Below are positions 8,629-16,667 of a stretch of DNA of 64,000 nucleotides, piece by piece. This DNA comes from Chrysogorgia sp. JL179-B06 (lineage: Eukaryota > Cnidaria > Anthozoa > Scleralcyonacea > Chrysogorgiidae). The stretch lies in contig JAYKKM010000175.1 in the NCBI GenBank assembly GCA_035772405.1, positions 617,501-681,500 on the forward strand. The letters are read 5' to 3'. Both the position numbers and the translations under genes were made by a program. Under the pieces are notes generated by a model. It worked only from the letters and a program-made list of their open reading frames with translations, had not been told where the DNA came from and made no database searches. Numbering within the stretch: the first letter of the stretch is position 1; every line of letters begins with the position of its first letter.

Positions 8629-11600
8629 TTAGTCCGTTTGCTCACTGTTTTCAGTGGTGTCTCTCACTACAATGTTTTTGTGACCATATGCGTAGGAGTC
8701 AATACCATTTTCTAAAAGGTATCGTTTATCATCAAAACAGGATAGCGACACTTTATTAATTTCGTAACTACCGAGCTGATGTTTGACACTTCTAATGGTC
8801 TTCATTGTGTGTCGCAATTGTTTCTGCTCTAGTAGCACGCTTTTGTAATCTTCGTGTCTGATTACCTTTTTAATTATGTTCTTTCTGATACCTTTAGCGG
8901 TTTTCCCACCACCTCCACCCTCTTTCAAATAGCTGTACATTTTACTGCGCAACCCAACGAACTCAATAATTGGCGTCCCAGCGCACTCGTCTTTCATCTT
9001 GCCAATAACTTTCTTATTCTCTTTGAAAGCGAACGGGTTGTCTGCAGGGTAATCGCTATTGTCAAACTTTTCGCGCTCCATCATAAAGTCAGAGTAGACG
9101 TCGTCGGTTTTGATTGAGTACAACAGACTGTCAGTGTCAGTGAAGTGTAGTCTACAGGTGTCGCTAGAGTACTTTTTCATGATATAGTTGTAGTGGAAGT
9201 CATACATCAGCGTTTTGCTCAAGTCTAGTATGCACATACCCACGTATGCGGGTCTATTTAGTGTCAACGTTTCTTTAACTTTGTGGACAGCAACTAAGTT
9301 CTCGCTAAATATCTTGCAAGACACAAACGTCGGCTTCGAGACAAGCTTTTCTAATTTCTTCGCAGTGGTCACTAATCTTACGTCCACACGCTTCCTCAAG
9401 TTTTCCATCGTTTTTCCGAACACACTGTTGTTCATCAACTTGAAGAAGTCCTTCTCAAAAGCGTTCTTATCCGCAGTTCTTTTGACTGTGTTAAAGTCGA
9501 TGTACTTGCCTAGCCACTTGGACTGGTCAAACTGCAGGACCCTGTGAATCTTATTGATTTTTAATCCAAGATCCATGTACAACTGCAGATTTCCGTAGTG
9601 ACACACGTACTTTTTTTTGTCCATCAAATTAGTCACCAGCTTCTTTACACCACCAACACTCACGTTAAACTTATTTTTGATTTTCGTGCAGTACTCTGAC
9701 AACATGTCGACAGTTATCTCCATCTTTTCAGGAGCCAGCGGGTAATCGTTGTGTAGGTCGTGCAAATGGGCTGGGTACTCCAAGTCGACCTCGAGCAGTA
9801 AACCTTTTTTACTATTGTTGTGATACTCACGCAGGTTAACTTTTTCTATTTCTTTCTCAGTCAACCACTTGAAGCCACCCGTAGGTAGACTTCGACTCAT
9901 TGCCCATCCATACAAGTTGTTGGCGTCAAGGTACATCAAATACTTCGACTCTCGCTCTTTATCGTACCCATTCATGTATTTATTATTCGCCACACCATGT
10001 CTGTTGCATATGTAGCTCACACCACCACGCATACCTAATTCTACAAACTGAAACATGTCAATGTCGGACAATAATTCGAGCTCCACTCCAGTCATTTTTA
10101 ACATGGCGTCCCAAGCCAATCCAGGCGATGTGAAATAGTGACACGGGTCTAATTTATACTCGCGATGGCATGTCTTTCTAAAGTTCTCAAAAACGTCGGC
10201 AAGCAAGAGCACGTCACTTTTCAAATACAGGTCGTGATACCCACCCATATTTTTAACGTCGAAGTAGTCCCACACATCGATGGCGCGCTCGTGCATTTCT
10301 TCCGTGATGTGCTCATCGTTCAGAACGTTGTAGAAATCTTTTTTGGAGGGTAGCTCGCGCTCGTCGAATTTTTCAAAGGAGTCCATATAATCGTAGGGAT
10401 AGACCCCCTTTCTTGTCATAAGTGCCAACCCTGTTTCACGAAACACTTCTGACGTGTACTTGAAAGCGTCCCTTGGTAGGTTCCTCACCAAGTTGTCTAG
10501 ACCACTACTCATGAACTGAAAGCTGTCCAAGAACACCAAGTTTTTTCCAAGCATGAACGCCATGTACTTCTCCATGTTGTTTGGTATCACATTTATGTCT
10601 TGACCAAACTTACCAATCTCCTGCATGATGAAATGGCTATCGTAACCGCGTAAGTTATGAAAGATCACAGGGATTTTATCAGTCAACTTAAAGTTCACGT
10701 TACACTCACGATGTGCGGACCCTCTGTACTTACCTGACACATGACAGTGGTCTCTCACTCTAACGTCAGCGCTGGTGTACTCAACGCTACAAATATGACA
10801 ACTCTTGGCCTCGTCGAAATTCTTCTTATCGTCATCAGTCAGTATCATCTCTTTGTTAAAGTGACTCTCAGATGTTTTTTTACAATATTCAACAATTTCT
10901 AACATCTCCCCAATGAACTTGTTGACTGCGTTTTCACCGCGATACACTTTTACTGGCTTACTGTACTCGTTGTCGTAGCAACAAACCAGTTTATACCCAT
11001 AACCACAGTCAACGTGCCTCTGGTAAGCACTTGTGTAGCTACACTCGCTTGACAGCTTTGTTGTGTGCACCTTCTGTGTGATAGCCTCGAAGTCTGCATA
11101 CACCACGAATGGTACGTTTAGCTGTCTACTAAAATTCTCGTATTTCACTTTCGCACCTTTTTGCGGCATTTTAATAGCTTGCTTCCCATTAATAACCAAA
11201 CACACTTCAATATGACTCTCAAGCACGTCCGCACGGGTGAAACACTGCAAACAATACCTGCAAAAGTGCTTTCTCGCCTTATACTTTGTCTGACGGTACA
11301 TGAATTTGTTAAAATCGCGAATGTACACATAATGCTTGTTGCCCACGTCGTTAGTTATCAACAGTAGGTCCATATGGTCAGGATACGCCTCCTTAGAAAC
11401 GTACACAGGGAATGGCTGCTTATTTTCGTACCCAAAAACATTGATGCTAATATCGTTTGCCTTTTCAATCTTGTTGTAGTCTTTGACTGATACTGGGAAG
11501 TCAATTCCGTCATAGTTCAGCTCACCGACATGCCTAGCGTACTTCGACGTTCTATCAGAGTGTTTTCCAACGGGAAACTTATGTGCTAGGTGACACCATC

Positions 11601-12228
11601 TAAAGCACTCGTTGTCACCCCCGTTACTCACGTTTATCAGACCCTTCATACTGTTGCGCAGCTCCTTTGGCAACACAATGTAGCTACTCCCATGCAAAGG
11701 TCTGTAAATAGCGACATTGACGTAGTGTGCATCTATTTTGTCGATAGTCCATCCAGACCCCTCAGATAACCACCCAGCTATCCGCGTCAAGATCTGCTCC
11801 GACCCACGATTGGCAACATCCTCGATGTCGTGGTCATTAATGACGACGAACGTTTCGCTGTTAAAGTAGGCAGTTTTGTATGTGGTCTTATTGAGTTCTA
11901 AAACTTTCTCAAAAGTGACCTTGACTGTCTCTACCACTTTCATTCCGTTGGTCTCACCTAATTCACGTCTCAAAAGGTTAGTGACAGCGCTTCTACTACC
12001 ATTTACCTGATTGATGTCTCTGTCGTCAATTACTTCGACTCCATAGGACCTTGTGAACCCTCTCAGTGCTCGATCCAACAGATGCGCTGACGGTGTGAGG
12101 TCTTCGACTAGACGTTGTGTTTCTTGGTCTCTAAAAAAGCCGTGAACGTTGGTCGCTTCATCTGTTAGTGAATTGACAACGGCTGCACTCGTCTTATGCG
12201 CCCGTCTTTTTTTCACAGTCCGACTCAT
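8629..12228 (-). CDS. polB: Protein-primed family B DNA polymerase
   Basis: 1199 residues; copies the linear element genome from protein-primed ends. The 3'-5' exonuclease motifs are visible: Exo I Y-A-D-F-E (Asp379, Glu381), Exo II N-x3-Y-D (about 525-530), Exo III Y-L-K-S-D (Asp672). Polymerase motifs: A, LDANNLYG (Asp768); B, LMNNSVFGKTMEN (about 931-943); C, FTDTDS (Asp1031, Asp1033). Two metal-binding clusters precede and interrupt the exonuclease: CRYCLQC (323-329) and a C-x2-C .. DHCH..C module (477-509) like HNH/endonuclease VII fingers. Length is normal for Polintons. ATG at 12228 is the first in frame. The gene is read outward, towards the left TIR. The last residues, ENSEQTD, are identical to the end of the rightmost gene. 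No lesions seen. Confidence 0.97.
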   Translation of the reverse strand: MSRTVKKRRAHKTSAAVVNSLTDEATNVHGFFRDQETQRLVEDLTPSAHLLDRALRGFTRSYGVEVIDDRDINQVNGSRSAVTNLLRRELGETNGMKVVETVKVTFEKVLELNKTTYKTAYFNSETFVVINDHDIEDVANRGSEQILTRIAGWLSEGSGWTIDKIDAHYVNVAIYRPLHGSSYIVLPKELRNSMKGLINVSNGGDNECFRWCHLAHKFPVGKHSDRTSKYARHVGELNYDGIDFPVSVKDYNKIEKANDISINVFGYENKQPFPVYVSKEAYPDHMDLLLITNDVGNKHYVYIRDFNKFMYRQTKYKARKHFCRYCLQCFTRADVLESHIEVCLVINGKQAIKMPQKGAKVKYENFSRQLNVPFVVYADFEAITQKVHTTKLSSECSYTSAYQRHVDCGYGYKLVCCYDNEYSKPVKVYRGENAVNKFIGEMLEIVEYCKKTSESHFNKEMILTDDDKKNFDEAKSCHICSVEYTSADVRVRDHCHVSGKYRGSAHRECNVNFKLTDKIPVIFHNLRGYDSHFIMQEIGKFGQDINVIPNNMEKYMAFMLGKNLVFLDSFQFMSSGLDNLVRNLPRDAFKYTSEVFRETGLALMTRKGVYPYDYMDSFEKFDERELPSKKDFYNVLNDEHITEEMHERAIDVWDYFDVKNMGGYHDLYLKSDVLLLADVFENFRKTCHREYKLDPCHYFTSPGLAWDAMLKMTGVELELLSDIDMFQFVELGMRGGVSYICNRHGVANNKYMNGYDKERESKYLMYLDANNLYGWAMSRSLPTGGFKWLTEKEIEKVNLREYHNNSKKGLLLEVDLEYPAHLHDLHNDYPLAPEKMEITVDMLSEYCTKIKNKFNVSVGGVKKLVTNLMDKKKYVCHYGNLQLYMDLGLKINKIHRVLQFDQSKWLGKYIDFNTVKRTADKNAFEKDFFKLMNNSVFGKTMENLRKRVDVRLVTTAKKLEKLVSKPTFVSCKIFSENLVAVHKVKETLTLNRPAYVGMCILDLSKTLMYDFHYNYIMKKYSSDTCRLHFTDTDSLLYSIKTDDVYSDFMMEREKFDNSDYPADNPFAFKENKKVIGKMKDECAGTPIIEFVGLRSKMYSYLKEGGGGGKTAKGIRKNIIKKVIRHEDYKSVLLEQKQLRHTMKTIRSVKHQLGSYEINKVSLSCFDDKRYLLENGIDSYAYGHKNIVVRDTTENSEQTD

Positions 12229-12238
12229 TGGCTTATAC

Positions 12239-12802
12239 TTACACTACACTTTTTTTCTTAGCCCACTCATTGTAGTAAATATCGCCACTTTCACACCATC
12301 CCAGCTTTGGGTACACCACCCCAAACAAGTTGTCGTCAAACAAGTCTTTCACCTTCCCGTCTTTGAGGTCTGACACCTCCTTGAGTGTCTCGACTCGTCT
12401 TCTATGACACAACCTAATAATGTAGTATCCATATCTGCTAACGTTTCTACCCTTTATCAAATTGCATGAGTGCAACACATTGACAACTTTCAAGAAGTCC
12501 TCTTTTATCAACTCAAGGTGCTCACCCTTCACAACATTCCGTAGTCTCCTCCCCATCCACCAAGACCGTTTGTGGACGCTTTTTAGCCGTGTGAGTCTCA
12601 TGTCGCTGTAACTCTGAGTGTAACCCCATTCGATGTCACCACACTTTGGACACGCGTACCCACCGCAGTCACTTACGTTTTTCACAACGTCGCAATCCGA
12701 GCAGTAGTAAATTCTGAAGGTGTCTCCACACTTAATTTGCATCTCATTCGCGATCTCGTCAATTGTCAAGCCATAACTCATCTGCCTCATAAGTTTGTCC
12801 AT
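12239..12802 (-). CDS. Zinc-ribbon protein, candidate VLTF3-like late transcription factor
   Basis: 187 residues from the ATG at 12802 (the frame is open one GTG codon further up). A zinc ribbon is clear: CSDC at about 35-38 and CPKC at about 52-55. It is followed by a basic helical region (RLTRLKSVHKRSWWMGRRL) and a segment around LIKGRNVSRYGYYIIRLC. Ribbon plus C-terminal helical domain resembles the poxvirus VLTF3-like factors encoded by many large DNA viruses and some Polinton-related viruses, but I see no diagnostic signature, so the role is a guess. It ends 10 bp before polB begins, in the same orientation, so the two may be co-transcribed. Confidence 0.5.
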   Translation of the reverse strand: MDKLMRQMSYGLTIDEIANEMQIKCGDTFRIYYCSDCDVVKNVSDCGGYACPKCGDIEWGYTQSYSDMRLTRLKSVHKRSWWMGRRLRNVVKGEHLELIKEDFLKVVNVLHSCNLIKGRNVSRYGYYIIRLCHRRRVETLKEVSDLKDGKVKDLFDDNLFGVVYPKLGWCESGDIYYNEWAKKKSVV

Positions 12803-12827
12803 CACCTATATTACTCCAACATTTTTT

Positions 12828-13247
12828 TTATTGAGTTAGCACCCACACCACTATTCCACTACCCAAACCTAACGCGCTAACAAACAACAATTGGTATTCC
12901 TTCATTTCCGCACTCGGTTGGTAGTAATCCGCAATCTTCGGGAGGTTAGTGAACACTCGTCCGCTGTACTGTATGGTCATTACGCTTCTAAGTTCTTCCA
13001 ACGCATGGTTTGTGTCATTGATGTCAGCATTAGCGTCAGAGAGCCGTTGTCGTAAACGCTGGATCTTATCTTTCTTAGCGACTTCATTTTCATACCACAC
13101 TTCTTTCGCGCTGGCTAGCTGTTCCAACGCATGGTTGTGTCTTTTCATCTCAGCTTCATAGCCTGAGTGATTAAACTTTGAAAACATAAAGCCAGCGCCT
13201 GCAAAAGCCACTGCATTAAAAATCCCTCCAGCCACAACACTCGCCAT
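12828..13247 (-). CDS. Small membrane protein with central coiled coil
   Basis: 139 residues. A hydrophobic N-terminal segment (about 3-22, GGIFNAVAFAGAGFMF) and a C-terminal one (about 119-137, LLFVSALGLGSGIVVWVL) flank a charged helical middle (about 35-90) with heptad-like spacing, for example KIQRLRQRLSDANADINDT. This suggests a virion or membrane-associated protein anchored at both ends. I do not recognise a named family. It begins 5 bp before the next gene's stop and belongs to a run of three small membrane-protein genes. Confidence 0.75.
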   Translation of the reverse strand: MASVVAGGIFNAVAFAGAGFMFSKFNHSGYEAEMKRHNHALEQLASAKEVWYENEVAKKDKIQRLRQRLSDANADINDTNHALEELRSVMTIQYSGRVFTNLPKIADYYQPSAEMKEYQLLFVSALGLGSGIVVWVLTQ

Positions 13248-13251
13248 TAAC

Positions 13252-13488
13252 TTACGTTGATTTGAATGGATCTGTCGGTATCCACTTTTTTGATTGCATC
13301 CATTTTACTAACAGCGTTCCTGCACCAACAGCTGCAGCGAGTTTCACTGTGCCCTTCACTGTCTCTGGTGTTCCCAATGGTTCTCCCAAAGCCTTTTTAG
13401 AAATCATACTCACCACCACAGCACCAGTCGTGACAAGTAGCGCGTCGTACAGTTCGTTCATAAGCTCTTTTCGATCGATCGCAGTCAT
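13252..13488 (-). CDS. Small hydrophobic membrane protein
   Basis: 78 residues from the ATG at 13488; the frame is open for nine more codons upstream to a TTG that also overlaps the stop of the next gene, which is not a likely eukaryotic start. Two hydrophobic segments: LLVTTGAVVVSMI (about 17-30) and VKLAAAVGAGTLLVKWM (about 47-63), then a basic tail. No family recognised. Its position between two other small membrane-protein genes, all in one direction, suggests a shared structural role in the particle. Confidence 0.65.
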   Translation of the reverse strand: MTAIDRKELMNELYDALLVTTGAVVVSMISKKALGEPLGTPETVKGTVKLAAAVGAGTLLVKWMQSKKWIPTDPFKST

Positions 13489-13511
13489 ATATACATTGTC
13501 GTGTGTTTTGT

Positions 13512-13856
13512 TCAAGAATCAAATGTGTCAAGTGTTGGACGACGAGTTCTACAACTTTCTGACACAGCTGGTGCAGTACTCACAGGCTCTAGTCGTGTCT
13601 CTTTTTCACTGCTAATTGTGTACCATAACGAAGCACCAGCGATGATTACACCAAGTGTTCCGACAACATATCCATAACCCCACTCACCACCCTGTTCCTC
13701 GTTGACTATCATTTCACGCATTTTCTTTTCTTTCGCAGCTTTCGATATCTCAGCCAACTTTTTACCAGCAGCGACACGCTTTGGGTCCTTCACCTTAACA
13801 CTCTTCACATCAGTTGTGATCTTCGCTTCAACAGCCGTCTGTGAGTCCTCAACCAT
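13512..13856 (-). CDS. Single-pass membrane protein with Lys-rich N-terminus
   Basis: 114 residues. The N-terminal half is rich in Lys (DPKRVAAGKKLAEISKAAKE at about 23-42). One transmembrane segment is seen at about 61-82 (GYGYVVGTLGVIIAGASLWY), followed by a polar tail. ATG at 13856. The Lys-rich segment before the membrane anchor may contact DNA or capsid; this is inferred. It is the first gene of the minus-strand block and starts 130 bp from the divergent zinc-finger gene. Confidence 0.7.
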   Translation of the reverse strand: MVEDSQTAVEAKITTDVKSVKVKDPKRVAAGKKLAEISKAAKEKKMREMIVNEEQGGEWGYGYVVGTLGVIIAGASLWYTISSEKETRLEPVSTAPAVSESCRTRRPTLDTFDS

Positions 13857-13986
13857 CTAATACATTATCACGTGTTATCTTACTCACAGTTGACCTCACA
13901 GGTATCTCACAGTTGACCTCACAGGTATCTCACAGTCCCAGACCAAACGCACTAAAAATTAGGATTTTTTCTGAGAGTATAACATA
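13857..13986. promoter_or_regulatory. Divergent intergenic promoter region with 23-bp direct repeats
   Basis: 130 bp between the minus-strand block and the plus-strand zinc-finger/TK pair. It contains two full copies and a partial third copy of TCACAGTTGACCTCACAGG (13884, 13907, 13930; period 23), placed in the middle as operator-like or activator-like sites would be. Short AT-rich stretches flank each start codon. Promoter function is inferred from position. Confidence 0.5.
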
Positions 13987-14721
13987 ATGACTCAAGCCCG
14001 AGAAATCAGCGAAGAAGATATTGCCAACATGTTGAGAACAGCCTTTATCAGTGTGCCCACCCTACAAGGCGCCTCTGGACCTATCGTCTTAAACGAGTAC
14101 TTCTCAACATACACAATGTTCGACCCCGACCCTGAAGGACCACCAAAACGGCTTGGCTCTCAGATCCGCCATACGAGGTATCTTCTCGACGCTTGGATCG
14201 ATCTTCGAGAAGACAGAGCCAACGAGCTTGCTGGTGTGTTAGCTGACATAATCCCTGTGTGGTGTTACTCACCATTCAAATACCTTATGTTAGCGAGTGA
14301 CGTCTACTTGAACAACCCTAGTGGGTCCACAGCTACATTACTCGGTAGTTTCCTCCAAGTGTTCTTAGCGACCCTTCTATGGAAACCATGCCCAACCAAA
14401 GCCAAAGCGTGGCTAGATCTCGCCGCAAACCGCGACGTTCACGTTTGCAAGGTTGGGTGTAACGAGATACTAGGTGTGGGTGATATCAGGGACCACGTAC
14501 TCTCGCCTGCCCACAGACACTTTGCGAGAGATGAAAGCGTGTACGCCTGTCACCCATGCGGTGTGGTCACCAACGACCCACTGCATCGCTTGAGACATGA
14601 GAGCTCGAGGTCTCATCTTAAAAACTTAGAGCTTCAGCGGGTATTTAACAACGAACAACAGTTGCCGCAACAGGAGAGAACATTTCTCTGGAGGTATAGT
14701 AACCATGAAGAAAGTCGGTAG
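13987..14721 (+). CDS. Zinc-finger protein of unknown function
   Basis: 244 residues. The N-terminal two thirds (1-150) have no motif I recognise. The C-terminal third has two Cys/His clusters: CKVGC followed by H-x6-H (about 154-175, VHVCKVGCNEILGVGDIRDH) and CHPC followed by H..H (about 189-213), the latter resembling a U1/C2H2-type finger with RHESSRSH. Such fingers bind nucleic acid. The last 17 bp overlap the thymidine kinase gene in another frame, so the two are probably expressed together. No membrane segment or signal peptide. Confidence 0.75.
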   Translation: MTQAREISEEDIANMLRTAFISVPTLQGASGPIVLNEYFSTYTMFDPDPEGPPKRLGSQIRHTRYLLDAWIDLREDRANELAGVLADIIPVWCYSPFKYLMLASDVYLNNPSGSTATLLGSFLQVFLATLLWKPCPTKAKAWLDLAANRDVHVCKVGCNEILGVGDIRDHVLSPAHRHFARDESVYACHPCGVVTNDPLHRLRHESSRSHLKNLELQRVFNNEQQLPQQERTFLWRYSNHEESR

Positions 14722-15271
14722 ACTAGAAATCGTGATTGGTCCCATGTTCGCAGGAAAAACGACAGAGACTCTCCGCAGGTTAGTCACGTTAAGTAAATCA
14801 GGGCTCAAAGTCCTCTACATGAACAACACAGGTGACACCAGACGAACTGACCACGCGTTCTCCACACATCGTCAGACCATTGTTGTCGGATCAGACAGTT
14901 TACCTGCGAAGTTAATCACCAACCTTCCGAGTTCTTCCGAGATAGCCGATTATGACGTCATAGGAATTGATGAAGGCCATTGGTACTCTGGGTTACTCCC
15001 AGTTATTCACGAATACATTAAAGCTGGCATTCACGTTATTATTTGTGGTCTCGTATCAACAGAGCGCTTAAAAAGACTTGGTGAGCTCGACACACTGTTC
15101 CCAGTGGCAGACGACATCACATTTCTAAAAGCGTATTGCGCCGTTTGTCGTGACGCTTACGGAACAACTGTTGACGCGCCATTCAATTGGAGATACAACC
15201 CAGGACCATCATTCGTTGGTGGTGCTGAGCAATATCGTGCAGTGTGTAGACGTCATCATCCTTCCACATAA
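14705..15271 (+). CDS. TK: Thymidine kinase (TK1/type II)
   Basis: 188 residues; phosphorylates thymidine to dTMP, supplying dTTP for DNA synthesis. P-loop GPMFAGKTT at 12-20; D-E-G at 89-91 is the Walker B/catalytic Glu region (family usually reads DEGQFF; here H-W replaces Q-F); lasso-like segment with FVGGAEQYRAVC near the end; zinc site from C145, C148, C181 and probably H184. Length is typical of compact viral TK1 enzymes (about 180-200). It overlaps the preceding zinc-finger gene by 17 bp. Thymidine kinase is not among the core Polinton genes but is common in large DNA viruses, so it may have been acquired laterally. Confidence 0.93.
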   Translation: MKKVGRLEIVIGPMFAGKTTETLRRLVTLSKSGLKVLYMNNTGDTRRTDHAFSTHRQTIVVGSDSLPAKLITNLPSSSEIADYDVIGIDEGHWYSGLLPVIHEYIKAGIHVIICGLVSTERLKRLGELDTLFPVADDITFLKAYCAVCRDAYGTTVDAPFNWRYNPGPSFVGGAEQYRAVCRRHHPST

Positions 15272-15513
15272 AATTAGGGGTGTTCTCGGATACCCCACTT
15301 TTTAAATTTAGACATTGGTCACATGAAGCGTCCAATGTACCGTAGAAACATTTTTTCACACAGTGGTCAGAAGGTTTGTGAAATAAATAGAGAAAGTTTC
15401 GCAGATATTTTTTACTGAGTTAAAAACGTCTTTAAAAAATGCTAGAGCAGTTGTCGCTTCAAACGTCGTCTCAACAACGAGAACGAGCGCTAACTCGACT
15501 CATTACTCGCTGT
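15272..15513. other. Convergent intergenic region
   Basis: 242 bp between TK (plus) and the BRO/nuclease gene (minus). It begins with GGGGTGTTCTCGGATACCCC, an inverted repeat that could mark the 3' ends. A 31-codon plus-strand frame (15324-15419, starting MKRPMYRRN) ends at a TTTTTT run; another frame stays open for about 50 codons past it. Too short to call a gene. Confidence 0.4.
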
Positions 15514-16281
15514 CTAAAAAGTCTCTTTACAATAGCGTCTCTCATGGTTACTCAACGCTGATTTATTTTTAAATTTACGAAGGCAGTGAGAGCACTGAAA
15601 CCCAACGTCAAAGAAATATTTTATTACCGTGGTAATAGCGTCGTCGTACGAGTCGCACAAGAGTGTTAGATAACCAGCGGATTTATATCTGAGCAACAGA
15701 GACTCCTGCTCTTTGGATGTCTTACCTGTGCCACCTGGATTCTTGAACTCGATCACGAGTCCGCTGTGCTGTCGGTTTGCATTGGCAATAATCAAGTCAG
15801 GTGTCCCACGTTGGTAACCTTTTTTCCACGAATTTATTCTTTTACTCGAAGTGTCTTGATTCTCACCACAAGCGGCTATCAAAATAGCTTCTGGATAATA
15901 TTTCCTAAGAAAACCGACGACTTTCGTGTGGAGATCGAACTCGGTGATCATTACGAATTGATTGTGTTTGAGACCAACGTCAGCTAAACTTTTTTTAACG
16001 CTTGGTAAGACTTCTGAGTGCACCCACCTTCCAAAGTGTTTCGCGCGCTCCAATTTACTCGAGAACGTCAATGAGTAGACCCCAAGCTCGTTGATAAACG
16101 AGGCCTGCTCTATCTTCATTTTACAGTCAGGTTCGACGTGGTCGTTGACTGCATCTTTTGGTCGAGCATAACCTAGAGCGCTCGCGACTTCTTTTGCTTT
16201 GAACCATATATCGCCGTTGTCCATGACCGTTGTGATTTGGTGGCCATCGAAGTCGAATAATCGAAGCGCTGTGGAGGTCAT
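15514..16281 (-). CDS. BRO-N domain / PD-(D/E)XK nuclease / zinc-finger fusion protein
   Basis: 255 residues in three parts. Residues 5-105 look like a BRO-N DNA-binding domain: WFKAKEVASALGYARPKDAV, then LGVYSLTFSSKLERAKHF and FGRWVHSEVLPSV. Residues about 115-225 look like a VRR-NUC-type nuclease: RGTPDLIIAN (Asp162), IEFK (Glu178, Lys180) and the later Q192, which matches the G-x-P-D..E-x-K..Q pattern. The C-terminus is a finger, CSHC..H..C (230-251), of C2HC type. BRO-N domains occur in many DNA viruses; nuclease fusion suggests a role in genome processing or host DNA attack, which I cannot decide. ATG at 16281. Convergent with TK. Confidence 0.85.
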   Translation of the reverse strand: MTSTALRLFDFDGHQITTVMDNGDIWFKAKEVASALGYARPKDAVNDHVEPDCKMKIEQASFINELGVYSLTFSSKLERAKHFGRWVHSEVLPSVKKSLADVGLKHNQFVMITEFDLHTKVVGFLRKYYPEAILIAACGENQDTSSKRINSWKKGYQRGTPDLIIANANRQHSGLVIEFKNPGGTGKTSKEQESLLLRYKSAGYLTLLCDSYDDAITTVIKYFFDVGFQCSHCLRKFKNKSALSNHERRYCKETF

Positions 16282-16311
16282 CGCTATATAGTCTCTCCCA
16301 CAAAAAAAAAA

Positions 16312-16452
16312 TTACTCGACGTGGGTGTCGGGTTTTTTATAGATCTGGTTTGTTGTGTACCAATGCAGCAAATACGTTTTATTAGCCCTCAGTTTTCTAC
16401 GTCGTCTGAAAAAGTTTCTAATGTTATGAGCCAGTTTTCTAAGCCAACCCAT
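16312..16452 (-). CDS. Arg-rich 46-residue protein
   Basis: Small open frame in the gap between the BRO/nuclease gene and the acylation-signal gene, same direction as both. It begins MGWLRKLAHNIRNFFRRRRK, a basic, amphipathic stretch, and ends at TAA (16312). Eleven of its first 25 residues are Lys, Arg or His. It starts 9 bp after the preceding stop. Such short basic proteins in adeno-like viruses condense DNA or disturb membranes; either role is inference. Support comes from spacing and composition only; a chance ORF is possible. Confidence 0.5.
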   Translation of the reverse strand: MGWLRKLAHNIRNFFRRRRKLRANKTYLLHWYTTNQIYKKPDTHVE

Positions 16453-16460
16453 TACATAAC

Positions 16461-16667
16461 TTAAGTCACGTCTCCTACCACTCCTACTTTGTCTGATTCT
16501 GGTAACGTAATAGGTTTGCCGTAAGTCTTTTTAGACCTCATACCAATCTCAGCGTGGAGCTCGAGAGTTACGTCGCCGCGACCAAATGATCCACCAGCTT
16601 TGAACATGTGATCAGTCGTCTTATTTATCTTATATATTTCATGAGGTCTCGAAATACATGCTCCCAT
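16461..16667 (-). CDS. Small protein with N-terminal acylation signal
   Basis: 68 residues. It begins MGACIS: Gly2 and Ser6 fit the N-myristoylation pattern, and Cys4 could be palmitoylated, so membrane attachment is likely. The rest is polar, without a membrane segment or known domain. ATG at 16667 directly follows the stop of the fibre-like gene (16668), so the two are read together. It may link capsid to a membrane or act in entry or egress; function is unknown. Confidence 0.7.
   Translation of the reverse strand: MGACISRPHEIYKINKTTDHMFKAGGSFGRGDVTLELHAEIGMRSKKTYGKPITLPESDKVGVVGDVT

Noticed and set aside
8854..10353. Plus-strand frames opposite polB
   Set aside because: Antisense shadows without motifs; the minus-strand frame has all polymerase motifs.
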